Shown here piece after piece: positions 55,666 to 64,000 of a stretch of DNA of 64,000 bases (its first letter is position 1; every line of letters starts with the position of its first letter). The notes under the pieces are model-generated. The model saw only the letters and a list, made by a program, of their open reading frames with translations. It did not search any database and was not told where the DNA came from. The stretch is taken from NCBI RefSeq assembly GCF_902859645.1, contig NZ_CADIJR010000030.1, positions 1 to 64,000 of the forward strand. The letters are read 5' to 3'. The stretch is from Achromobacter insuavis (GTDB lineage Bacteria > Pseudomonadota > Gammaproteobacteria > Burkholderiales > Burkholderiaceae_B). The translations under genes and the position numbers were made by a program.

Positions 55666-58600
55666 ATGATTCTCCAAGGCCCCTATCGGCCGGATCTGCT
55701 TGCCGCGGAGACGCTGCCCGATATTCTGGAAGCCACGATCCTGCGGTATCCCACCGCCGCGGCCATTCATTGGCTGGATCAAACCCTCACCTACGAGACG
55801 CTCGGGCGACGCGCCGACCTGGCCGCGCACCACCTGATCGAGGCCGGCGTGCGGCCGGGCGATATCGTCGGCCTGTGCCTGCCGCGCGGCGACGACCTGC
55901 TCGTCATGCAGGCCGCCATCGCCAAGGCGGGCGCGGCCTGGCTGCCGTTCGAATCCGACACGCCGCCCGACCGCATGCTGGTGTGCCTGCAGGACGCGGG
56001 CGCGCGCGGCCTGGTCGCGGGCGGGGACGTGCGCCTGGATGGCATGATCACCTGGACCACCTGGGAACTGTCGGTGGCGGTCGATGCGCCGCTGCGTCGG
56101 CGCGACGGCCTGCTGCCCGAGCACCCGGCCTACGTGATCTATACCTCCGGCTCCACCGGCAAGCCCAAGGGCGTGCCGATCAGCCAGGCCAGCATCTGCC
56201 ATTTCCTGCGCAGCGAGAACGAAGTGCTGGGCGTGCGCCATGGCGACAAGGTCTACCAGGGCTTCTCGGTGGCCTTCGACATGTCGTTCGAGGAAATCTG
56301 GATCAGTTACCTGGTTGGCGCCACGTTGTGGGTGGCGCCCAAGATGCTGACCACCGATCCCGAGGCATTGCCCGACGCGCTGGTGCGCGAGGGCGTGACC
56401 GTGCTGCACGCGGTGCCGACGCTGCTGGCGCTGTTCGCGCGCGACGTGCCGGGCCTGCGCATCGTCAACCTGGGCGGCGAGATGTGCCCGGAATTCCTGG
56501 TGCAGCGCTGGGCCACGCCTGGCCGCCGCCTGTTCAACACGTACGGCCCGACCGAGACCACGGTGTCGGCCAGCCTCGCCGAGCTGCTGCCCGGCCAGCC
56601 CGTCACCATCGGCACGCCGCTGCCCAACTACGGCATGCTGATCCGCGGCGACGACGGCGCGGTGCTGCCGCAGGGGCAGACCGGCGAGCTCTGTATCACC
56701 GGCCCCGGCGTCGCCGGCGGCTACCTGGGGCGTCCCGAACTGACGGCCGAGAAGTTCCTGGCCAACCCGCGTCCCAGCGGCGACCATGACACCCGCATGT
56801 ACCGCAGCGGCGACCTGGCGCGCATCGACGAGAACGGCCAGATCCAGTGCCTGGGCCGCAGCGATGACCAGGTCAAGGTGCGCGGCTTTCGCGTCGAACT
56901 GGGCGAGATTGAGGCCGCGCTGTATCGGCAGGCCGGCGTCGGGGCCGCCGCCGTGGTGCTGCGCGATCTGGCGGGCATCGACCAGTTGGTGGCGTTCCTG
57001 ACGCCGGAGGGCGACGCGCGGCTCGATCCGCACGCGCTGCGCGCCGCGCTGGCCGCGGAGTTGCCCGCCTACATGATTCCGGCCCGCTTCGAACTGGTGG
57101 CCGAAGTGCCGCGCCTGACCTCGGGCAAGATCGACCGCAAGGCGCTGAAGGCGCGCGAGCTGGCCACCGCATCCGAGCCCAGCGGCGAAGACGACACGCC
57201 GGTCTCGCCGGCCGAGCACGCCTTGTTCGAGGCCCTGCGGCCGCTGTTCCCGGGCCAGCCGCTGCGGCTGGCCAGCGATTTCTTCCGCGACCTGGGCGGC
57301 CATTCGCTGCTGGCGGCCCGGCTGGTGTCGTCGCTGCGCAAGCATCCGCAGTTTTCCGCGCTGACCATGCACGAGCTCTACCAGCATTCCGTGCTGGGCG
57401 CGCTGGCGGCGCGGCTCGACGCGCTGGCGGCCGAATCGGCGGCCGCGGCGGCGCCGGTCCAGCAGGCGCCGATCGAGCGCGCGCCGGAATGGCGCCGCTG
57501 GGCCTGCGGCCTGGCGCAGCTGGCGGTGCTGCCGCTCCTGATCGGCGTGCGCATGCTGATCTGGCTGACGCCGTTCTTCACCTACCACTACTTCACCGGC
57601 GACGAGGGCGATTCGGTGTGGCGCGCGGTGGCGCTGTCGATCGCCAGCTACCTGGCCTGCAACCTGCTCAGCTTCGGCGTGGCGGTGGTCTGCAAGTGGG
57701 GCATCCTGGGCCGTCTCAAGGCGGGCCGCTATGCGCTCTACGGCTGGACCTTCTACCGCTGGTGGCTGGTCGACCGCATCCTCGACATTCCGCCCGCGCA
57801 CCTGCTGGCGGGTTCGCCGCTGCAGGCCTGGTACCTGCGCGCGCTGGGCGCGCGCATCGGCCGCGACGCCGCCATCAGCCGCATTTCGGTGCGGGCCCCG
57901 GACCTGCTGACGGTGGGCGATGGCGCCAGCGTCGGCGCGGCGGTGAACCTGGAGAACTTCGAGGTGCACGGCGCGCACTGGGTCGTGGCGCCCATCACGC
58001 TGGGCCGGAACGCCTACGTCGGTTCGTATGCGGTGGTGCAGGGCGACGTGACCATCGAGGACGACGGCCGGCTCGACGGCCTGTCGTCGCTGGCGACCGG
58101 CTCGCGCATCCCCGCCGGCCAGATCTGGAGCGGCGCGCCGGCGCGGCACGATCCGCAGGCGCGCGCCCCCGAACTGCCCGAGCGGCCGGTGCGCGAAGGG
58201 CGCTGGGCGCGGCTGGACATGCTGGCCTACGCCGCCGGCGGCACGCTGATCGCGGCGCTGTTCTTCATGCCGGTGTTCCCCAGCTTCGTGCTGATCGACT
58301 GGATCGACGCGCGCTGGCTGGACCTGATGGGCTCGCGCGTCTGGTGGCCGAATGCGTTCCTGGCCTATCTGCTGCTGGCCCTGCCGGCCAGCGCCTTGCT
58401 GCTGTTCCTGACCGTGCTGGTCTCGGCCATGCTGCGCTGGGCGTTGCTGCCGCGCTTGAGCGGCGGACGCTGGCCGGTCTATGGCCAGATCTACCTGCGG
58501 CGCTGGCTCACCAACCAGATCCAGGAGTCCAGCCTGAGCGTGCTGCACGGCCTGTATGCCTCCATCTATGCCGGCACCTGGTACCGGCTGCTGGGCGCCA

Positions 58601-59637
58601 AGGTCGGGCCCGGCACCGAGATCTCGACCGCGATGGGCATCGTGCCCGACATGCTGACGCTGGGCCGCGACAGCTTCATCGCCGACGGCGTGATGCTGGG
58701 CGACGAAGAAATCGACCGCGGCTGGATGACCATGCGGCCCACCGTCATCGGCAACCGCAGTTTTGTCGGCAACGGCGCCTACGTGCCGGATGGCTCGGTC
58801 CTGCCCGACGACGTGCTGATCGGGGTGCAGAGCCGGGCGCCGGCCAACGCCCGCATGGCCAGCGGCCAGACCTGGCTCGGCAATCCGCCGCTGGCGCTGC
58901 CTGCGCGCGAGCAGGCGGCGGGCTTCCCCGACCACCTGACCTTCCGTCCCAGCCTGGGCCGCAAGGTGGCGCGCGGCGCGGTCGAGTTGATGCGCATGAT
59001 CCTGCCGCTGGCGGTGGTGATCGCGGTGGGCTACCTGACGGTCATGAAGGTCATCCCGATCGCGGTGCGCGACGGTTTCGTGGCGGCGTTCGACGAACTG
59101 ATGCTGGCCGGCGTGCTGTACGGCGTCGGCACCTTCCTGTTCCTGGTGGCGCTCAAGTGGCTGCTGATCGGCCGTTACCGGCCGCACGCCGAGCCGATGT
59201 GGACGCCGTTCGTGTGGAAGAGCGAGGCCGTGACCAGCCTGTACGAGTCGATCGCGGTGCCGAACTTCTTCAACTTCCTGCGTGCCACGCCCTGGCTGCC
59301 GCTGGCCCTGCGCTGCATGGGCGCGCGCATCGGCAAGCGGGTGTTCATGGACACCACCGACATCACCGAGTACGACTGTGTATCAATTGGGGACGATGCG
59401 GTGCTGCACGCCTGGTCGGGGCCGCAGACGCACCTGTTCGAGGACCGCGTCATGAAGATCGGGCAGGTCCGCATCGGCAACGGCGTCAATGTCGGGCCGC
59501 GCAGCACCATCCTGTACGACACCCGGGTCGAGGACGGCGCTCGCCTGGGGCCGCTGACCCTGGTGCTCAAGGGCGAAAGCATCCCGGCGGGCCAGGCCTG
59601 GATGGGCAGTCCGGCCACTCCGTGGACACAAGGCTGA
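55666..59637 (+). CDS. Pls/PosA-type stand-alone amino-acid homopolymer synthetase (A-T-membrane domain)
   Basis: 1323 residues. The adenylation domain (~1-500) has A3 YTSGSTGKPKG (159-169), FDMSFEEIW (204-212), NTYGPTETTV (291-300) and a late catalytic lysine in TSGKIDRKAL. The carrier domain (~510-585) has DLGGHSLLA with phosphopantetheine Ser547. The C-terminal half has six membrane segments (near 612-638, 651-681, 851-876, 896-928, 1107-1133, 1145-1168) separated by hexapeptide-repeat-like soluble domains. This is the architecture and length of Streptomyces epsilon-poly-lysine synthetase (1319 residues), the Pls/PosA family. No condensation or thioesterase domain is visible. The product could be a basic homopolymer or a modified surface polymer. 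Monocistronic or with the downstream DUF2889 gene. Confidence 0.88.
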   Translation: MILQGPYRPDLLAAETLPDILEATILRYPTAAAIHWLDQTLTYETLGRRADLAAHHLIEAGVRPGDIVGLCLPRGDDLLVMQAAIAKAGAAWLPFESDTPPDRMLVCLQDAGARGLVAGGDVRLDGMITWTTWELSVAVDAPLRRRDGLLPEHPAYVIYTSGSTGKPKGVPISQASICHFLRSENEVLGVRHGDKVYQGFSVAFDMSFEEIWISYLVGATLWVAPKMLTTDPEALPDALVREGVTVLHAVPTLLALFARDVPGLRIVNLGGEMCPEFLVQRWATPGRRLFNTYGPTETTVSASLAELLPGQPVTIGTPLPNYGMLIRGDDGAVLPQGQTGELCITGPGVAGGYLGRPELTAEKFLANPRPSGDHDTRMYRSGDLARIDENGQIQCLGRSDDQVKVRGFRVELGEIEAALYRQAGVGAAAVVLRDLAGIDQLVAFLTPEGDARLDPHALRAALAAELPAYMIPARFELVAEVPRLTSGKIDRKALKARELATASEPSGEDDTPVSPAEHALFEALRPLFPGQPLRLASDFFRDLGGHSLLAARLVSSLRKHPQFSALTMHELYQHSVLGALAARLDALAAESAAAAAPVQQAPIERAPEWRRWACGLAQLAVLPLLIGVRMLIWLTPFFTYHYFTGDEGDSVWRAVALSIASYLACNLLSFGVAVVCKWGILGRLKAGRYALYGWTFYRWWLVDRILDIPPAHLLAGSPLQAWYLRALGARIGRDAAISRISVRAPDLLTVGDGASVGAAVNLENFEVHGAHWVVAPITLGRNAYVGSYAVVQGDVTIEDDGRLDGLSSLATGSRIPAGQIWSGAPARHDPQARAPELPERPVREGRWARLDMLAYAAGGTLIAALFFMPVFPSFVLIDWIDARWLDLMGSRVWWPNAFLAYLLLALPASALLLFLTVLVSAMLRWALLPRLSGGRWPVYGQIYLRRWLTNQIQESSLSVLHGLYASIYAGTWYRLLGAKVGPGTEISTAMGIVPDMLTLGRDSFIADGVMLGDEEIDRGWMTMRPTVIGNRSFVGNGAYVPDGSVLPDDVLIGVQSRAPANARMASGQTWLGNPPLALPAREQAAGFPDHLTFRPSLGRKVARGAVELMRMILPLAVVIAVGYLTVMKVIPIAVRDGFVAAFDELMLAGVLYGVGTFLFLVALKWLLIGRYRPHAEPMWTPFVWKSEAVTSLYESIAVPNFFNFLRATPWLPLALRCMGARIGKRVFMDTTDITEYDCVSIGDDAVLHAWSGPQTHLFEDRVMKIGQVRIGNGVNVGPRSTILYDTRVEDGARLGPLTLVLKGESIPAGQAWMGSPATPWTQG

Positions 59638-59714
59638 GGCGGCGCGGCGCGATCCGCCCGGGCGGCGGGCGTTCGCGGCGCGCATTTTGACGGTCGGGGC
59701 AGGGCGGGCTGCGC

Positions 59715-59720
59715 TATACT
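59715..59720 (+). promoter_or_regulatory. -10-like element upstream of DUF2889 gene
   Basis: TATACT in GCTATACTTTGAAGG, 60 bp before the DUF2889 start. The nearest TTGACG (59687) is 22 bp away, too far for a standard spacer, so the -35 is not settled. Confidence 0.35.
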
Positions 59721-59779
59721 TTGAAGGTTTTGTTGCCGCGCACCATGCGCCGGCCGTCTTCGCCCCGCAGGCCCCAAGC

Positions 59780-60382
59780 ATGCCCTTGCCACCGCCGGAT
59801 TGTCCTCGCCAGCCGCTGCACACGCGTTCCATACGCGTGCAGTCGTATGCGCGCGATGACGGCAAGTGGGACCTGGAAGCCGAGCTCATCGACGTCAAGG
59901 CGTACGATTTTCCCAAGCGCGACGGCGAGATGTTCAAGGCGGGGCAACCCATCCACCATATGCACCTGCGCATCACCATCGATGGCGATTTCACCATCGT
60001 GGCGGCGCAGGCCGTCTATGATGCCGCTCCCTACGGCGAGCACTGCATGGCCATCGAATCCGCCTACGCTGACCTGATCGGCATGAACCTGCTCAAGGGG
60101 TTCCGCCGCCAGGTCAAGGAGCGCTTCGGCCATGTCGAGGGCTGTACGCACATGACCGAGCTGTCGCAGGTGCTTCCCACCGCGGCGGTGCAGACCATGG
60201 CCAACCGCCGGCGGCAGGAAAGCAACCCGAACCGGCGTCCATTCCAACTGGACGGCTGTCATGCGCTGAGCACCGACGGCCCGGTGGTGGCTGAGCACTA
60301 TCCCAAGTGGTACACCGGGGGTAGCGCTGAGGCATCGGCCGATTCGACCTCCGATTCACCTTCTCTTTCTCATACGTCCTGA
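59780..60382 (+). CDS. DUF2889 family protein
   Basis: 200 residues with the family core HTRSIRVQSYARDDGKWDLEAELIDVKAYDFPKRDGEMFKAGQPIHHMHLRITID and a His/Cys-containing stretch (FGHVEGCTHMTELSQVLPTAAVQTM). Function unknown; DUF2889 occurs in other proteobacteria and actinobacteria. ATG 59780 (MPLPPPDCPRQPLHTRS) is the first plausible start for this core; the ribosome binding site is weak. It ends 10 bp before sucC. Confidence 0.85.
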   Translation: MPLPPPDCPRQPLHTRSIRVQSYARDDGKWDLEAELIDVKAYDFPKRDGEMFKAGQPIHHMHLRITIDGDFTIVAAQAVYDAAPYGEHCMAIESAYADLIGMNLLKGFRRQVKERFGHVEGCTHMTELSQVLPTAAVQTMANRRRQESNPNRRPFQLDGCHALSTDGPVVAEHYPKWYTGGSAEASADSTSDSPSLSHTS

Positions 60383-60392
60383 CAGGTAACAC

Positions 60393-61553
<1,161 letters not shown>

Positions 61554-61556
61554 CTA

Positions 61557-61630
61557 TGCCCCCACGCCGCGCCCCTTCGTGGCTTGCTGCCCCCCAAGGG
61601 GGCGCTTTGCACCTAGGGACGGCCCGGCGG
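61557..61630 (-). repeat. Dispersed GC-rich palindromic element, copy C (between sucC and sucD)
   Basis: TGCCCCCACGCCGCGCC, CTTGCTGCCCCCCAAGGGGGCGC and CTAGGGACGGCCCGGCGG together form the longest copy, in opposite orientation to copies A and B. It occupies nearly all the sucC-sucD spacer. Located inside an operon, it could adjust the expression ratio of the two subunits. Confidence 0.65.
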
Positions 61631-61656
61631 TACAAAGAAAATCCAAGGATTCACAA

Positions 61657-62538
<882 letters not shown>

Positions 62539-62554
62539 GATTGGTTGCATGAAG

Positions 62555-62582
62555 AAGGCCCGCTTCGGCGGGCCTTTTTTTC
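62555..62582 (+). terminator. Terminator of sucCD
   Basis: AAGGCCCGC and GCGGGCCTT pair around a TTCG tetraloop and are followed by T7. Confidence 0.95.
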
Positions 62583-62649
62583 GTTCTTTCCTAGGGAAAC
62601 CCCGTGTCCATGATGCGGCCGGTGAAACATACGGAAAGCTGAACGAAAC

Positions 62650-62655
62650 TATAAT
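62650..62655 (+). promoter_or_regulatory. -10 box of the first terC gene
   Basis: A perfect TATAAT (in AACTATAATGAAAG). No good -35 is found at 16-18 bp, which suggests activator dependence or another sigma contact. Transcription from it would give a leader of about 120 bases. Confidence 0.55.
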
Positions 62656-62703
62656 GAAAGAAATTCTGCACGTACCCAGCAAGAATGCCGTCGGGCTCGC
62701 ACC

Positions 62704-62733
62704 AAGACGGTCAGTACGTCTTTTTGTCTTTTT
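62704..62733 (+). promoter_or_regulatory. Attenuator-like hairpin in the terC leader
   Basis: AAGACG and CGTCTT pair around GTCAGTA and are followed by TTTTGTCTTTTT, the shape of a weak intrinsic terminator inside the leader, 53 bp upstream of the start codon. It could allow conditional readthrough. Confidence 0.4.
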
Positions 62734-62751
62734 CACCCATTCATTTGGTTT

Positions 62752-62775
62752 GTCCTAGGGGGATCACGTCCTAGG
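62752..62775 (+). promoter_or_regulatory. GTCCTAGG direct repeat before terC
   Basis: GTCCTAGG occurs twice with a 16-bp period (62752-62759, 62768-62775), each containing the palindrome CCTAGG. A third CCTAGG lies at 62590-62595. The repeats end 10 bp before the start codon, so a bound factor or RNA structure there could affect initiation. Confidence 0.4.
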
Positions 62776-62785
62776 AAAGAGAGGT

Positions 62786-63484
62786 ATGGAACTCAGTTCA
62801 GCGGCATTCTGGTTAGCGTTGCTCCAGATCATTTGGGTCAACATTCTGCTGTCGGGCGATAACGCCGTGGTCATTGCGCTGGCAGCGCGTTCGCTGCCGC
62901 CGGCGCAACAAAAGAAAGCGATCGTGGTCGGCTCGGCCGCCGCGATCATCATGCGTATCGTGCTGACGCTGGTGGCCGCCAAGCTGCTGATGCTGCCGTG
63001 GCTCAAGCTCATCGGCGCATTGCTGCTGGTCTACATCGGCGTGACCCTGTTGCTGCCGGAAGGCGAGGAAGAGGGCGACGGCAAGAATCATGGCAATCTG
63101 CTGACCGCGATCCGCACGATCATGATCGCCGACCTGGTCATGAGCCTGGACAACGTGGTGGCCGTGGCCGCCGCGGCGATGGGCGACACGACCCTGCTGG
63201 TGCTGGGTCTGGCGATCAGCATTCCGCTGGTGATTTTCGGCAGCACGCTGCTGCTCAAGGTCATCGAGCGCTTCCCCCTCATCGTCTGGGTGGGCGCGGC
63301 GCTGCTGGGTTTCATCGCCGGCGAATTGCTGGTGGGCGATCCGGCCCTGCAGGAACCGGTGGCGCGCATCGACGCGGCATTGGGTATGACGCAACACAGC
63401 TTCGCGCTCATGTGCGGCGCGCTGGGTGCGGTGCTGGTCCTGGCCATCGGCAAAGTTTTGCTGCTGCGCCAGAAAGCTGACTGA
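62786..63484 (+). CDS. TerC-family integral membrane protein 1
   Basis: 232 residues with about seven membrane segments and the TerC hallmarks: LSGDNAVVIALAARSLPPAQQKKA (Asp-Asn pair) and DLVMSLDNVVAVAAAA. TerC/YkoY/YjbE proteins export metals such as manganese or support metalation of exported proteins. AGAGAGG precedes the ATG. Followed by a second terC gene. Confidence 0.92.
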   Translation: MELSSAAFWLALLQIIWVNILLSGDNAVVIALAARSLPPAQQKKAIVVGSAAAIIMRIVLTLVAAKLLMLPWLKLIGALLLVYIGVTLLLPEGEEEGDGKNHGNLLTAIRTIMIADLVMSLDNVVAVAAAAMGDTTLLVLGLAISIPLVIFGSTLLLKVIERFPLIVWVGAALLGFIAGELLVGDPALQEPVARIDAALGMTQHSFALMCGALGAVLVLAIGKVLLLRQKAD

Positions 63485-63515
63485 AAGCTGAACTACAATA
63501 ATAAGTTGTTCCAAG

Positions 63516-63544
63516 CCCGCCGCCGCGCTCGTCGCGGCGGCGGG
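63516..63544 (+). terminator. Strong GC hairpin between the two terC genes
   Basis: CCCGCCGCCGCG and CGCGGCGGCGGG form a 12-bp stem around CTCGT. A second hairpin (GGCCGGC/GCCGGCC, 63547-63565) follows with TTTATATTTT. Together they probably terminate the first terC transcript. Confidence 0.7.
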
Positions 63545-63599
63545 TTGGCCGGCACGGGGCCGGCCTTTATATTTTGATAAATGCCTTCGGGGGTTCAAA

Positions 63600-64000
63600 T
63601 TGCTTGAGTTTTTCCAGACGCTGAGTTGGGCAGCGGTATTCCAGATCATCCTCATCGACATCCTGCTCGGCGGCGACAACGCGGTGGTGATCGCGCTGGC
63701 TTGTCGCAACCTGGAGCCCAAGCAACGCATGCAGGGCATCCTGTGGGGCACCGCCGGCGCCATCCTGCTGCGCGTGGTCCTGATCGCCTTCGCGCTGACC
63801 CTGCTGTCGATTCCGTTCCTGAAGGTGGTGGGCGGCCTGCTGCTGGTCTGGATCGGCGTCAAGCTGCTGGTGCCCGAGGATGACGCCCACGGCAACGTGA
63901 AGGGCGGCACATCCATCGTGGCCGCCATCAAGACCATCATCATCGCCGACTTCGTGATGAGCCTGGACAACGTCATCGCCATCGCCGGCGCCGCCCAGAA
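63600..64000 (+). CDS. TerC-family integral membrane protein 2 (partial, runs off window)
   Basis: The first ~133 residues are visible, beginning MLEFFQTLSWAAVFQIILIDILLGGDNAVVIALACRN and reaching the second signature DFVMSLDNVIAIAGAAQ. The start is TTG 63600, with GGGGG upstream; it aligns with the usual TerC N-terminus. Paralogous to the preceding gene, with the same metal-binding Asp-Asn motifs. It has its own -10-like AT-rich region after the terminator hairpins. The 3' end lies beyond 64000. Confidence 0.9.
   Translation, partial: MLEFFQTLSWAAVFQIILIDILLGGDNAVVIALACRNLEPKQRMQGILWGTAGAILLRVVLIAFALTLLSIPFLKVVGGLLLVWIGVKLLVPEDDAHGNVKGGTSIVAAIKTIIIADFVMSLDNVIAIAGAAQ

Noticed and set aside
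55462-59187. A 1241-residue leftward open frame opposite the Pls-type gene
   Set aside because: Its translation is His/Gln/Arg/Ala-rich and domain-free, the usual mirror of a GC-rich coding strand, and the opposite strand has clear domains.
62583-62785. yybP-ykoY manganese riboswitch upstream of terC
   Set aside because: Searched by eye for its conserved GGGGAGUAG-type loops and did not find them, so I list only an unspecific leader hairpin.

Overview
The window reads as chromosome of a high-GC betaproteobacterium of the family Alcaligenaceae, most like Achromobacter or Bordetella. The basis is the G/C-rich third codon positions, the gene neighbourhoods (rpsF-priB-rpsR-rplI-kinase-dnaB, xseB-ispA-dxs, recA-recX, sucCD-terC), a Bug-family periplasmic receptor and a haem-globin diguanylate cyclase like Bordetella BpeGReg. 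I did not compare it with a database, so the genus is an inference. Most of the window is core chromosome. I see no prophage, insertion sequence, CRISPR array or replication origin.

Layout. 0.5-6.7 kb: Na/phosphate cotransporter, L-serine dehydratase, HtpX protease, DMT exporter and a mercaptopyruvate-type sulfurtransferase. 6.7-14.4 kb: a complete 2-aminoethylphosphonate (AEP) locus. A LysR regulator and a PhnZ-like HD-domain oxygenase run leftward. An ABC transporter (ATPase, fused permease, binding protein), phosphonoacetaldehyde hydrolase PhnX and an FAD amine oxidase run rightward. No PhnW transaminase is present, so AEP is probably deaminated oxidatively. 14.5-19.2 kb: Rieske oxygenase, membrane acyltransferase, and a Bug receptor divergent from an IclR regulator across a palindromic operator. 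19.3-24.3 kb: xseB-ispA-dxs isoprenoid operon, folE2 and a DUF817 membrane protein. 24.5-28.5 kb: ribosomal/primosomal genes, a kinase-like gene and dnaB.

28.6-35.7 kb: BASS-family transporter, PdxA-like dehydrogenase, a lipoprotein, an Lrp/AsnC regulator, small unknown genes, DedA plus MocR regulator, and initiator tRNA-fMet. 35.7-40.8 kb is the most accessory-looking part: a low-GC pair of unknown genes beside the tRNA, a flavoprotein, a Nif11-like pair, entericidin and small envelope genes. 40.9-45.2 kb: an aspartate carbamoyltransferase fused to an HTH-like segment, the globin-coupled diguanylate cyclase, rdgC and a small membrane protein. 45.2-49.7 kb: a possible small RNA, an MHS-family transporter and a two-component system. 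50-55.5 kb: recA (with SOS box), recX, and divergent metR/metE. 55.7-59.6 kb: a 1323-residue Pls/PosA-type synthetase, followed by a DUF2889 gene, sucC, sucD and two terC genes, the second cut by the window end.

The strongest leads are: (1) the stand-alone Pls-type synthetase, which resembles epsilon-poly-lysine synthetase in length and architecture and whose hand-read adenylation code suggests a basic amino acid; (2) the PhnW-less AEP pathway with an intact PhnZ-type diiron site; (3) the HTH-aspartate carbamoyltransferase fusion; (4) two kinds of dispersed intergenic element, one a paired DnaA-box-like repeat and one a GC-rich palindrome that also separates sucC from sucD.
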